From NCBI GenBank assembly GCA_947453695.1, contig CANGHW010000037.1:1-39863 (forward strand): a stretch of DNA of 39,863 nt. Direction: 5' to 3'. Below are positions 1 to 8,621 of the stretch, piece by piece. Made by a program: the position numbers and the translations under genes. Source of the stretch: Opitutia bacterium. GTDB lineage: Bacteria > Verrucomicrobiota > Verrucomicrobiia > Opitutales > Opitutaceae. Position 1 is the stretch's first letter. The number at the start of each line of letters is the position of its first letter. The notes beneath the pieces are model-generated. The model saw nothing but the letters and a program-made list of their open reading frames with translations, ran no database searches and was not told the DNA's origin.

Positions 1-1
1 C

Positions 2-1024
2 CCTACCTTCAATCCCAACGAGTATAACAAGATCCCGCGCGACCGGCTCGACCAGTTGAAGAACATCGCCGTGGGAGACATCTACGAGCCGGGCTCGGTC
101 TTTAAGATCGTGGCTGCTGCCGGCGCCCTCGAGAAGGGACTGGTTTCCCCGCAGACGACGTTTGACTGCTCGATCACCAAGATCGACTACCTCGGCAAGC
201 CGCGCGCCCTGCCGGGTGAAGATCACCACTTCGATCACCCACTCACGGTCGCAGAAATCGTGTCCCACTCGAGTAACCGCGGTGCCGCCCAACTCGCGAT
301 GAAGCTCGGCGCCCAGCAATTCTATGATTTCGCCCGGGCCTTTGGTTTTGGCCAACGCACCGGACTCACCGGCATGCACGAAGAGGCCGGGATTATGGCG
401 CGTCCGGAGAAATGGGACGGCTTGACGATCACCCGTATGCCCATGGGCCAGAGCGTCGCGGTTACCGTGATGCAAATGCACCAGGCGATGAGCGTGATCG
501 CCAATCGCGGCGTGCTGCTCCGTCCGCAGATGATCAGTGAAATTCGCGATGCTTCGGGTGAGATCGTATGCTCCTACGGCCGCTCGGAAGTGCGCCGCGT
601 AGTCTCCGAGCGGACCGCCCAGACGATGGCGCAGATGCTCACGGGCATCGCGACCAAAGAAGGCACCGCGCCGGAGGCGGCGATTCCCGGCTACGAGGTC
701 GCAGGCAAGACGGGCACCACACAAAAGTATATCCCGGTCACCATGCCCAACGGCACGACCAAGCGCATCCCGTCGCGCAAGAACCACGTCGCGTCGTTCG
801 TCGGCTTCTTCCCGGCGAGTAATCCGCAGGTCGTGATCTCCGTGATCGTCGACGACGCCGATGCGCACTGCCCCAACGGCGTCGCCTACGGCGGCCGGGT
901 CGCCGCCCCTGTTTTCAAACGCCTCGGTGAGGCGCTCATTCCCATTCTCGAAATCAAGGCGCCCGGCCCTGTCCCGGTGCCTGCTTCGCCCAAACTGGTC
1001 GCCACGCAGACCGCCCGTCGATGA
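2..1024 (+). CDS. ftsI: Penicillin-binding transpeptidase FtsI/PBP3, C-terminal part (5' end outside window)
   Basis: This is the catalytic half of a septal peptidoglycan D,D-transpeptidase, which cross-links stem peptides in the periplasm during division. The frame is open from base 2, so the N-terminal membrane anchor and dimerisation domain lie upstream. About 340 residues are visible. All three penicillin-binding motifs are present in order: SVFK with the nucleophilic serine at 95-97, SSN at 269-277 and KTG at 707-715. The ATG-like TTG at base 56 is internal and is not the true start. The stop overlaps the murE start as ATGA. Position directly before murE in a dcw cluster favours FtsI over an elongation PBP2. 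The family assignment is secure and the FtsI identity rests on context. Confidence 0.93.
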   Translation, partial: PTFNPNEYNKIPRDRLDQLKNIAVGDIYEPGSVFKIVAAAGALEKGLVSPQTTFDCSITKIDYLGKPRALPGEDHHFDHPLTVAEIVSHSSNRGAAQLAMKLGAQQFYDFARAFGFGQRTGLTGMHEEAGIMARPEKWDGLTITRMPMGQSVAVTVMQMHQAMSVIANRGVLLRPQMISEIRDASGEIVCSYGRSEVRRVVSERTAQTMAQMLTGIATKEGTAPEAAIPGYEVAGKTGTTQKYIPVTMPNGTTKRIPSRKNHVASFVGFFPASNPQVVISVIVDDADAHCPNGVAYGGRVAAPVFKRLGEALIPILEIKAPGPVPVPASPKLVATQTARR

Positions 1025-2616
1025 TCGGCTATCTCACGCAAAACTATTCTCTCGTCTCCGCGTTTGCTCCACGCGCCGCTCGTCGCACGCGCGTTGAGAC
1101 TATCGCCATCAACCGCGTTTTTAAGACCGCACCGAAGCTCGCCGACTTCTTCCGGGAAAACGAAGTCGTCGCCGTAAAGGGCGAACTCGACCGGCCGATC
1201 TCCGGACTGGCGATCGACAGCCGCCGCGTGATGCCCGGCAATCTCTTCTTCGCTCTTCCTGGCCAGCGCACCGACGGCGCTTCGTTCATCGACGAAGCCG
1301 TGAGTCGCGGCGCTGTCGCCATCGTCGTGCAGAAGATGCCGTCATTCCCGCCGTCGCGTGTGACGTTCATTCGGGTGGCCGATGCCCGCCGTTCGCTGGC
1401 CGCCGTGGCGCAGCGTTACTACAAATTCCCGGACCGTGAACTGGCCGTCGTCGGTGTCACCGGCACCAGCGGCAAGACCACGGTTGCGCACATCCTCAAA
1501 TATTTAATGAGCGGCGATCAGCGCGTCGGCTTGCTCGGCACGATCAATTACGACCTCGGGGCCCGCACGGTTCCTTCCTACCATACCACGCCCGAGGCGC
1601 TCGATATTTACGGCCTGATGGCACAAATGCGTGACGCCGGCTGCCGCCAGGCGATCATGGAAGTCAGCTCCCACGGCATCGACCAACAGCGCGTGCGCGG
1701 TCTCCACTTTAACGCTGTCGTCTTCACGAATCTCTCACCTGACCACCTCGATTATCACCGCACGCTCGAATCCTATTTTGCGGTGAAGTCGCGCCTCTTC
1801 ACTGGTGCCAACGGTCCGGCGCCCAAGCTCGCCGTCGTCAACCTCGACGACGCTCACGGCGAGAAGCTCACGCATAAGCTGGCCGCCGAAGTGTCCGCGG
1901 TTCGCGTCGTGACCTATGGTGAAAACCGCGCCGCCTCGGTGCGCGCCGAACAGATCGTGCTACAGCCGAACCGGACTACGTTTCGCCTCGTCTGGCCCGG
2001 CGGCACCATGGACCTCGAGTCGCCGCTCGTCGGTCGCTACCACGTTAGCAATCTCCTTGCCGCGATCGCCACGGCATGGGGGCTCGGTCGTGATCCGGTT
2101 GTATTCCTCGCCAAGCTTCGCGCCTTCAAGGGCGTCGCGGGCCGAATTGAGCGCGTCGAAGCTGGTCAGTCGTTTAACGTCTTCGTCGACTATGCCCACA
2201 GCGAAGATGCGCTCCGCCACGCCCTCGGCATGCTCCGCGCCGTTACTCCTGGGAAGCTTCGCGTCGTCTTTGGCTGTGCCGGAAACCGTGACCGCGCCAA
2301 GCGCGCCCCGATGGTCCGCGCAGCGCAGGAAAACGCCGATGTCGTATATGCCACATCGGACAATCCACGCACTGAAGCCATTGAACAGATATTCGCCGAC
2401 ATGCGCGCGGGCGTCACGGCGCCCGCCTCCGTCGCGTGGATCGCCGATCGCCGGGCCGCGATTGCCCAAGCCATCGCCGACTGCCAACCCGGCGACACCC
2501 TCGTGATTGCCGGGAAGGGCCACGAAACGGTGCAGGAATGCGCGGATACCGTCTTTCCGTTCGACGACCGTCAGGTCGCTCGCGAACTGCTGGAGGCCCT
2601 GATTCAGCCGAGGTAA
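1021..2616 (+). CDS. murE: UDP-N-acetylmuramoyl-tripeptide synthetase MurE (meso-DAP type)
   Basis: A cytoplasmic Mur ligase that adds the third stem-peptide residue to UDP-MurNAc-L-Ala-D-Glu, using ATP. The product has 531 residues. It has the N-terminal Mur domain (IDSRRV, about residue 62), the P-loop GTSGKT at residues 148-153, the central-domain EVSSHG segment, and DNPR at residues 447-450. DNPR is the known signature of enzymes that bind meso-diaminopimelate, so the wall is predicted to be DAP type. The start is ATG 1021, overlapping the ftsI stop by four bases. No other in-frame start exists before the conserved domain, so the protein carries roughly 35 residues more N-terminal sequence than usual. 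The murF start follows its stop by one base. Confidence 0.96.
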   Translation: MIGYLTQNYSLVSAFAPRAARRTRVETIAINRVFKTAPKLADFFRENEVVAVKGELDRPISGLAIDSRRVMPGNLFFALPGQRTDGASFIDEAVSRGAVAIVVQKMPSFPPSRVTFIRVADARRSLAAVAQRYYKFPDRELAVVGVTGTSGKTTVAHILKYLMSGDQRVGLLGTINYDLGARTVPSYHTTPEALDIYGLMAQMRDAGCRQAIMEVSSHGIDQQRVRGLHFNAVVFTNLSPDHLDYHRTLESYFAVKSRLFTGANGPAPKLAVVNLDDAHGEKLTHKLAAEVSAVRVVTYGENRAASVRAEQIVLQPNRTTFRLVWPGGTMDLESPLVGRYHVSNLLAAIATAWGLGRDPVVFLAKLRAFKGVAGRIERVEAGQSFNVFVDYAHSEDALRHALGMLRAVTPGKLRVVFGCAGNRDRAKRAPMVRAAQENADVVYATSDNPRTEAIEQIFADMRAGVTAPASVAWIADRRAAIAQAIADCQPGDTLVIAGKGHETVQECADTVFPFDDRQVARELLEALIQPR

Positions 2617-2617
2617 T

Positions 2618-4018
2618 ATGCCCGTGTTCACTCCCGAAACTCTTGCCCGCTGGACCGGCGGCCGTTGGACGGCCCAGCCGGTCTCGCCGCTTAGCGGCTT
2701 CACCATCGACTCTCGTTCAGTCGGTGCCGGGCAGGTTTTCGTCGCACTCAAAACTGACAAGCGCGATGGCCACGATTTCCTCGCCGCCGCGGCTGCCGCC
2801 GGAGCCACCGCCGCCCTCGTGTCGTGTCCGGATCGCTCGCTTGCCCTTCCGCAACTCGTCGTCGCCGATCCCCTCGCGGCTTTTCAGTGCATCGCCCGCG
2901 AGCACCGCCGGACCTTCCGCGGTCCCGTCATTGGCATCTCTGGTAGTGCGGGTAAGACTTCCACGAAAAACCTCGTCGCGCTGCTCCTCGGCGGCGAGGC
3001 CGGCGCCGTGCTTTCGACCGAGGGAAATCTCAATAACCACCTCGGCGTGCCGCTCACGCTTACGCGCCTCGATCCGACGCGGCACCGCTTCGCCGTGATC
3101 GAGGCCGGCATCAGCGCGCCAGGCGAAATGTCCCCACTCGCCGAGATGATTGAGCCCGATGTGTCGCTCATCACGTTGATCGCGCACGCGCACACGCACG
3201 AACTCGGCGGCCTCGATGGTGTCGCCCGCGAAAAATCCCGGCTCCCCGCCGCCACTCGAGCCACGGGGGTGGCAATCTTTCCTCAGCAAGTAGGCGAGTT
3301 CGCCGCCTTCCGCGACCTAGGGGTGCGCACCATGCGCATCGAGCCGGCGGAGGTGATTCGTCCCGCCGAACCGCCGAAAGACACCGTCTATTTTGCTGTA
3401 ACCCAGCGAGGCGAATCGACCGCCGTCGCCCTCGCTTACGGCCAGCCGCCCCCGCTTACCTTCACCTTCCGACGTGTGACCGACGGCAATGCCCAGAATG
3501 CCGTCCTCGCGATCTGCACGGCGCTTTGGCTCGGCGTCTCGCCCGACACGATTCAGTCCCGCCTCGCCGCCTGGCAGCCCGCGAAACTCCGGGGCGAGAT
3601 GCGCGAAGACCACGGCCGTCTGCTCTATGTCGATTGCTACAATGCGAATCCGGCGTCGATGCACGATGCCTTGGCAACCTTTGTGGCCGTCGCGCCCGCG
3701 GCCGAACCGCGCCTCTACGTGATCGGCTGCATGGAAGAGCTCGGAGCCGAGGCCCCTGCCCATCACCGCCGGCTCGGTCGTGCGATCGCATTGCGCGACA
3801 ACGATCGTCTCTTTGTCATCGGTGCCCAAGCGCACGAGGTCGCCGCCGGCCTCCGCGAAAACGGCGCGTCGCCCGCTCAATTCCAAGTCGTTTCATCCCT
3901 CGATCCGGTAGCCGTTGCCGTGGCCGAATGGCAGGGCGCGGTCTTCGTGAAGGGCAGTCGCCGCTACCACCTTGAAAACGCGCTGCAGGCCCAGGCCGCG
4001 CAACCGCAGCCATGCTAA
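2618..4018 (+). CDS. murF: UDP-N-acetylmuramoyl-tripeptide--D-alanyl-D-alanine ligase MurF
   Basis: This ligase joins D-Ala-D-Ala to the UDP-MurNAc-tripeptide, the last cytoplasmic peptide-adding step. The product has 466 residues. It shows the N-terminal substrate domain (TIDSRS near residue 30), the P-loop GSAGKTS at residues 109-115, the NLNNHLGVPLTL segment typical of MurF, and the DCYNANPASM motif of the C-terminal region, which separates it from MurC, MurD and MurE. The start is ATG one base after the murE stop. The C-terminus ends in a Gln/Pro-rich stretch, and the stop overlaps the mraY start by seven bases, which suggests translational coupling. Length and motifs are normal. Confidence 0.95.
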   Translation: MPVFTPETLARWTGGRWTAQPVSPLSGFTIDSRSVGAGQVFVALKTDKRDGHDFLAAAAAAGATAALVSCPDRSLALPQLVVADPLAAFQCIAREHRRTFRGPVIGISGSAGKTSTKNLVALLLGGEAGAVLSTEGNLNNHLGVPLTLTRLDPTRHRFAVIEAGISAPGEMSPLAEMIEPDVSLITLIAHAHTHELGGLDGVAREKSRLPAATRATGVAIFPQQVGEFAAFRDLGVRTMRIEPAEVIRPAEPPKDTVYFAVTQRGESTAVALAYGQPPPLTFTFRRVTDGNAQNAVLAICTALWLGVSPDTIQSRLAAWQPAKLRGEMREDHGRLLYVDCYNANPASMHDALATFVAVAPAAEPRLYVIGCMEELGAEAPAHHRRLGRAIALRDNDRLFVIGAQAHEVAAGLRENGASPAQFQVVSSLDPVAVAVAEWQGAVFVKGSRRYHLENALQAQAAQPQPC

Positions 4019-5139
4019 GTTATCTCGCCGATTTCGAAAATACGTTTGGCCCGTTGCGCGTCTTCCGCTCGCTGACGTTTCGCACGGTCGGCGCTGCTGT
4101 CACGGCCGCGTTGATCGGCTTTATCATCGGTCCCTGGCTGATCTCGAAGCTGAAAAAGCTCAAATTCGGCCAAAATTACGACGACGACCGGACTGGCGAT
4201 CTCGCGAAACGCTTCGACAAGAAAAACACGCCCACGATGGGCGGACTGCTGATCTTTGCCGCTGTATTTGGCGCCTCCTTTCTCTGGGCCGCTCCGAAAA
4301 TTTGGGTGATTGTCGCGCTGTTTGTTTACACTGCGCTAACCGCCGTTGGCTTCCGCGACGACTGGCTGAAGGTCGTGCACAAGAACCGCAATGGCATCTC
4401 TTCCCGGGAGAAAATCTTTTGGCAGACGCTCGTGACCATCGTGGCATTGGTGGCGTTGTTGCTGCACCCAGCGAGCACCGAAAAGATCCGCGAATTGTGG
4501 ATCCCTTTTGTGAAGCATCCGGTGTGGATTTTTTCCGGTTTCATCGGACTCCCGGCACTCTTTGTTTTCATCTATCTTTGGCTCGTCGGCTTCAGCAACG
4601 CGATCAACCTCACGGATGGCCTCGATGGACTGGCCATCGGTTGCACGATTTCCGTCGCACTTGTCTACGGCATCCTGGCCTACATCGCAGGCAATATCAT
4701 CCTCTCCGAATACCTCCTCGTGCCCTATGTCTCAGGCGCAGGTGAACTGACGGTGGTTTGTGGAGCACTCGTTGGCGCCGGGCTCGCTTTCCTTTGGTAT
4801 AATTCTTTTCCCGCCGAGGTTTTCATGGGTGACACCGGCTCGCTCGCGCTTGGTGGCCTGATTGGAATCATGGCGTTTATGGTGCAGCAGCCGCTCACCC
4901 TTGTGATCGTGGGCGGGGTGTTTGTTTGGGAGGCCGTCTCGGTGATCATCCAAGTCGGCTATTTCAAGTTCACCAAGCGCCGTAGCCCGACAGGCGAGGG
5001 GAAGCGTTTTTTCCTCATGGCGCCGATTCACCACCATTTCCAAAAACAAGGCTGGCCGGAAACCAAGGTAGTTCTCCGTTTCTGGGTGCTCTCACTCATC
5101 TGCGCGCTTGCTGGCCTGGGCACGCTGAAACTGCGCTAA
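4012..5139 (+). CDS. mraY: Phospho-N-acetylmuramoyl-pentapeptide transferase MraY
   Basis: An integral membrane enzyme that transfers phospho-MurNAc-pentapeptide to undecaprenyl phosphate to form lipid I. The product has 375 residues with about ten hydrophobic segments, the usual size. Family motifs are clear: the Asp-rich NLTDGLDGLAIG segment, FMGDTGSLALGG, and the MAPIHHHFQKQGWPE loop with its histidine cluster near the C-terminus. The cytoplasmic motif NTPTMGG is near residue 75. The start ATG overlaps the end of murF by seven bases. A small ORF begins one base after its stop, at the place where most dcw clusters have murD. Confidence 0.97.
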   Translation: MLSYLADFENTFGPLRVFRSLTFRTVGAAVTAALIGFIIGPWLISKLKKLKFGQNYDDDRTGDLAKRFDKKNTPTMGGLLIFAAVFGASFLWAAPKIWVIVALFVYTALTAVGFRDDWLKVVHKNRNGISSREKIFWQTLVTIVALVALLLHPASTEKIRELWIPFVKHPVWIFSGFIGLPALFVFIYLWLVGFSNAINLTDGLDGLAIGCTISVALVYGILAYIAGNIILSEYLLVPYVSGAGELTVVCGALVGAGLAFLWYNSFPAEVFMGDTGSLALGGLIGIMAFMVQQPLTLVIVGGVFVWEAVSVIIQVGYFKFTKRRSPTGEGKRFFLMAPIHHHFQKQGWPETKVVLRFWVLSLICALAGLGTLKLR

Positions 5140-5140
5140 C

Positions 5141-5329
5141 ATGAAAACGATCTCCGTTACCGTCCCGGTCGCCCATGCCCAACTGGAAATCGCCGCGCCC
5201 GGCGCCCCGCGCTTGGTGCGCGGGGTGAAGATTCACCAACCGGTGGTCGCCAGTAACCGCGACTTCATCCGCGCCTGGGCGGCCCGTCGCGCCAAGCTCG
5301 CGCGCGCGGCTCGCGCGCCGCGAACCTGA
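5141..5329 (+). CDS. Small hypothetical protein in the dcw cluster
   Basis: I do not recognise this 62-residue ORF. It starts with ATG one base after the mraY stop, the same tight spacing as its neighbours, which is the main reason to think it is translated. The N-terminal half is mixed and slightly hydrophobic. The C-terminal third is Ala/Arg-rich and very basic, with ARRAKLARAARAPRT at the end. No signal peptide, membrane segment or known motif is visible. The 3' end contains a self-complementary GCGCGCG/CGCGCGC stretch near 5298-5320. It could be a chance ORF in GC-rich DNA. Conservation in relatives at this position would decide. Confidence 0.45.
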   Translation: MKTISVTVPVAHAQLEIAAPGAPRLVRGVKIHQPVVASNRDFIRAWAARRAKLARAARAPRT

Positions 5330-5390
5330 TTTCCGTCCACGGGCACCTTTCACTCGCTAACTTCTCGAAAAAACGTCATCCTTAATCCCT

Positions 5391-6308
5391 ATGAAAATCG
5401 TCAAAATTTTCGGCATCGTCGTGGGTATCCACGTGTTTGCCCTCGTCCTGATTTTCGCCAATCCAGGCTGCAGCTCCTCCTCCAAACCTGCGCCAGCGCC
5501 CACTGACACCGTGGCCAAAGTAGAGGCTCCGGCGCCGCTCACGGTGCCAAACACCACGACGAGCATTACGGCTGCGCCGCCGCCCCCGCCGATAACGTTT
5601 AACCCTGATGCGATGGCCAGCGCCGCTCCGACGTCCGGAGGTGTCCGTTTTACGCCTACTCGCCCGGGCACACCTGCAGCGTCCACGCTGGTCTCCGAGC
5701 CGGTGGCCGACGTGACCCCGGCGGCGACTTACACGGTTAAATCGGGCGACAGCCTCTGGAGCATCGCGAACAAGAATAAGATCAGCACCACCGATCTCGC
5801 GGCGGCCAACAATCTCAAGACCAGCGCGGTTTTGAAGCTGGGCCAGAAGCTGGTCATCCCAGGCAAGTCCATGCCGAAAGCTTCCGCGCCTGTGGCGGCA
5901 CCAGCGGCGTCCTACGACGTTGCCCCCAAGGCCGGGGAGTCGGTTGCGACCAAATCCCCGGCGGGGGTGCGTCACACGGTTAAATCCGGTGAAACGCTCG
6001 GCACGATCGCCCAGAAATATGGCGTCAAGCAGCGTGACCTCGCTCTGGCCAATAATATCACCGACCCGGCAAAACTCGCGGCCGGCAAAGAGCTCGTGAT
6101 CCCTGGATGGGACCCGAAAAATGCCCCTGCCGCAGGCAAGAACGGCGCCAAGGCTCCTGCGTCCATGCCCGCCGCGGAGACTCGCCCCTCCTTTACCACA
6201 CCGCAACTTGATGGTGGCCCCGCGCCGGTGATCAGCACCGCCCCGCCACCTCCGACGGATGTGCCGGTCATCCGCGTCGAGGAAGCCTCGTCGCCCAAGA
6301 AACCCTAA
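5391..6308 (+). CDS. LysM-domain protein, membrane-anchored, probably peptidoglycan-binding
   Basis: A 305-residue protein with an N-terminal hydrophobic segment (residues 4-26) followed by Cys27 and a Ser run. This could be an uncleaved anchor or an atypical lipoprotein signal, since the residue three before the Cys is not the usual leucine. A Pro/Ala-rich linker leads to two LysM modules, about residues 114-159 (YTVKSGDSLWSIA) and 195-239 (HTVKSGETLGTIA), each ending in a LVIPG motif. A Pro/Ala-rich tail follows. LysM modules bind GlcNAc-containing glycans, so a role at the wall during growth or division is likely. No catalytic domain is present. It sits where murD is normally found, upstream of ftsW. 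Confidence 0.85.
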   Translation: MKIVKIFGIVVGIHVFALVLIFANPGCSSSSKPAPAPTDTVAKVEAPAPLTVPNTTTSITAAPPPPPITFNPDAMASAAPTSGGVRFTPTRPGTPAASTLVSEPVADVTPAATYTVKSGDSLWSIANKNKISTTDLAAANNLKTSAVLKLGQKLVIPGKSMPKASAPVAAPAASYDVAPKAGESVATKSPAGVRHTVKSGETLGTIAQKYGVKQRDLALANNITDPAKLAAGKELVIPGWDPKNAPAAGKNGAKAPASMPAAETRPSFTTPQLDGGPAPVISTAPPPPTDVPVIRVEEASSPKKP

Positions 6309-6333
6309 CGTTGGTCGCTAGCGGCAACCTGCC

Positions 6334-7497
6334 ATGGCCAGCGAACGCTCCGCTGACACCTCACCCGCGAGGGTGTTGCTCAATCCCGCCACGATCATCG
6401 TCGTCTGCGCCATTGGCCTCACGAGCCTGGGCCTCTCGATCTTGTTCAGCGCGAGCGCATCGTTCAAAACCAAGCAGGGAGTCGAGGTTCCGTTTCAATA
6501 TCTGCAGAAGCAGCTCATCGGCGTCGCCCTTGCGGCTGTGCTTTGCTTTGTCGCCAGTCGGATCAACCTCGACTACCTGCGTCGTTACGCGAAATGGATT
6601 GGGCTCGGCCTTCTGGTGCTCTTGATCGCGGTGCTGATCCCGCATGTGGGTATTTCGGTCAAAGGCAGCAAGCGTTGGCTCGGTTTTGGTTCACTCCGTG
6701 TGCAGGTTTCCGAGTTTGCGAAGCTTGGTCTTGTCTTCTGTCTCGCGCACTATCTCGCCCTGAATCAGACGCGTATCGGCGAGTTTAAGCGCGGCTATCT
6801 CATTCCGCTCGCCATTATCGGGGCCTTTGCCGGCCTCGTCGTCCTGGAGCCCGATTTCGGCACGGCGGCACTCATGATCGCGGTCGGTATTTTGCTGCTC
6901 TTCCTCGCGGGCGCGAAATGGCGCTACACTGTTCCGACCATTGCATTCGTCGTCGCCGGGTTCTCATTGCTGGTGGTGATCACGCCCAACCGCCTGCGCC
7001 GTATGTTGGAGTTTTTGAGCGAAGAAAAATCCTACCAGCTCCGTCAGGCGCTCGCGGCTTTCGCCGCCGGCGGCACGGAAGGCACGGGGTTGGGCCAGGG
7101 TCGCCAACAACTCAGTTACCTGCCTGAGGCGCATACAGATTTTATATTTTCCATTGTCGGCGAAGAGCTTGGTCTGTGGTTCACACTCGGGGTGGTGGCG
7201 GTCTTTACGGTGATCTTCATCGCTGGGCTCGTGCATCTGCGCCGCGCACCCAATCTCTTCCACTTTCTTCTGGTGACGGGTTGTCTGCTACTGATCTGCC
7301 TGCAAGCCGTCATCAATCTCGGCGTCGTGACCGGCATGTTTCCCACGAAGGGCATGTCGCTCCCGTTCATTAGCGCCGGATTGTCGAATCTCCTGCTGAT
7401 GGGTTTGTTACTCGGCATTTTGCTGAACACCCAGCGCACCTGGGGCCGCGCAACGCTGCCGCACCACGAACGCGCAATGCGGGAGGTCATGGCATGA
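6334..7497 (+). CDS. ftsW: Lipid II polymerase of the division machinery, FtsW (SEDS family)
   Basis: A SEDS-family membrane glycosyltransferase that polymerises lipid II at the septum with its partner FtsI. The product has 387 residues with about ten hydrophobic segments. Conserved features are LEPDFGTAAL (with the acidic residue of the SEDS active region), the large periplasmic loop with KSYQLRQAL and GTGLGQGRQQLSYLPEAHTDFIF, and the FVGEELG-like motif IVGEELG. RodA belongs to the same family. The position between mraY and murG, in a cluster with ftsI, makes FtsW the better call. The start is ATG 6334, 25 bases after the LysM gene. Its stop forms an ATGA overlap with murG. Confidence 0.94.
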   Translation: MASERSADTSPARVLLNPATIIVVCAIGLTSLGLSILFSASASFKTKQGVEVPFQYLQKQLIGVALAAVLCFVASRINLDYLRRYAKWIGLGLLVLLIAVLIPHVGISVKGSKRWLGFGSLRVQVSEFAKLGLVFCLAHYLALNQTRIGEFKRGYLIPLAIIGAFAGLVVLEPDFGTAALMIAVGILLLFLAGAKWRYTVPTIAFVVAGFSLLVVITPNRLRRMLEFLSEEKSYQLRQALAAFAAGGTEGTGLGQGRQQLSYLPEAHTDFIFSIVGEELGLWFTLGVVAVFTVIFIAGLVHLRRAPNLFHFLLVTGCLLLICLQAVINLGVVTGMFPTKGMSLPFISAGLSNLLLMGLLLGILLNTQRTWGRATLPHHERAMREVMA

Positions 7498-8621
7498 GTA
7501 AATTCCTCCTTTCCTGCGGTGGCACCGGAGGCCACCTTTCGCCCGGCATCTCTCTGGCTGAGGGACTGACCGAGCGCGGTCATGAGGCCGTGCTTTTGGT
7601 CAGCCAGAAGAAGGTCGATGCCCGCCTGCTGGAGAAATATCCGCAGCTCCGCTTCGAGCGTATGCCCGGCATCGGATTCTCCACGGGCCCGGTCGCTGCG
7701 GTGCGTTTCATCGTCTCGCAAACGCAGTCAGTCTGGCAGTGCCTGCGCCTCGTCCGCTCGTGGCAACCGGACGCCATCGTGGGTTTTGGTGGATTTACCT
7801 CTGCCCCGGCGGTCCTCGCCGGCCGCGTGCTTGGCGTGCCGGTTGCACTCCACGAATCCAACCGCGTGCCGGGCCGAGCCATTCGCTCGCTCGGCCGATT
7901 TGCCCGCCGGGTCTACCTTCCCCCGGGCATTACACTCGGCAATGTCCGCGCTTCGGCCACGCGCCATGTCGGGTTGCCCGTGCGTCGCGAAATAGCCCGT
8001 CAGTCTCCGGCTGTGGCTCGCGCGGCGCTCGGCCTCGACCCCGCGCTCAGGACCCTTGTCATCCTCGGGGGGAGCCAGGGCTCGGGCGCGCTCAATGACT
8101 GGGTGCGCGACTCGCTCGACGCCTTGGCGGCCGAAAACATCCAAGTTTATTGCGTGACTGGCATGGGGAAAGGCCGCGATGGCGTCATGGAGCGCGTTTC
8201 CAAAACAGGCACCGTCATAAAGTCCCACTTCGTCGCATTTAGCGACCGCATCGGCGAACTGCTTTCCGCTGCTGATCTCGTGGTCTCGCGGGCCGGAGCC
8301 GGCACGCTGGCCGAACTCATTCGCTGCGAAACTCCTGCGGTCCTGGTCCCGTTTCCGCAGGCGGCCGACGACCACCAGCGCGCCAACGCCGCGTTTTTCG
8401 AGCAGCAGGGGGGCGGCCTCGTGGTTGAACAAACGAAAATTTCCACGCTTCGCACCGAGGTCCTTGAGGTGCTCGGCAACGAGTGGCTGCTCCGCCAATT
8501 CCGATCCAACCTGCAGCGGATGGATCGAGCCAATTCACTCGACCTCATGCTGCGTGACCTTGAGCACATCATCGCGTCACCCGCTGCTTCGTCTGACTCC
8601 TCCGCGCAGGTGACGGCATGA
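7494..8621 (+). CDS. murG: UDP-GlcNAc: lipid I N-acetylglucosaminyltransferase MurG
   Basis: A peripheral inner-membrane GT28 glycosyltransferase that converts lipid I to lipid II. The product has 375 residues. The N-terminal glycine-rich loop CGGTGGHLSPG is at residues 7-17. HESNRVPGR follows, then the second glycine loop GGSQGSGALN, the SRAGAGTLAEL motif of the UDP-GlcNAc site, and PFPQAADDHQ with the QxxN-type contacts near the C-terminus. Both boundaries are ATGA overlaps, with ftsW upstream and murB downstream. In many clusters murC lies between murG and murB. Here the overlap leaves no room for it. Confidence 0.96.
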   Translation: MSKFLLSCGGTGGHLSPGISLAEGLTERGHEAVLLVSQKKVDARLLEKYPQLRFERMPGIGFSTGPVAAVRFIVSQTQSVWQCLRLVRSWQPDAIVGFGGFTSAPAVLAGRVLGVPVALHESNRVPGRAIRSLGRFARRVYLPPGITLGNVRASATRHVGLPVRREIARQSPAVARAALGLDPALRTLVILGGSQGSGALNDWVRDSLDALAAENIQVYCVTGMGKGRDGVMERVSKTGTVIKSHFVAFSDRIGELLSAADLVVSRAGAGTLAELIRCETPAVLVPFPQAADDHQRANAAFFEQQGGGLVVEQTKISTLRTEVLEVLGNEWLLRQFRSNLQRMDRANSLDLMLRDLEHIIASPAASSDSSAQVTA

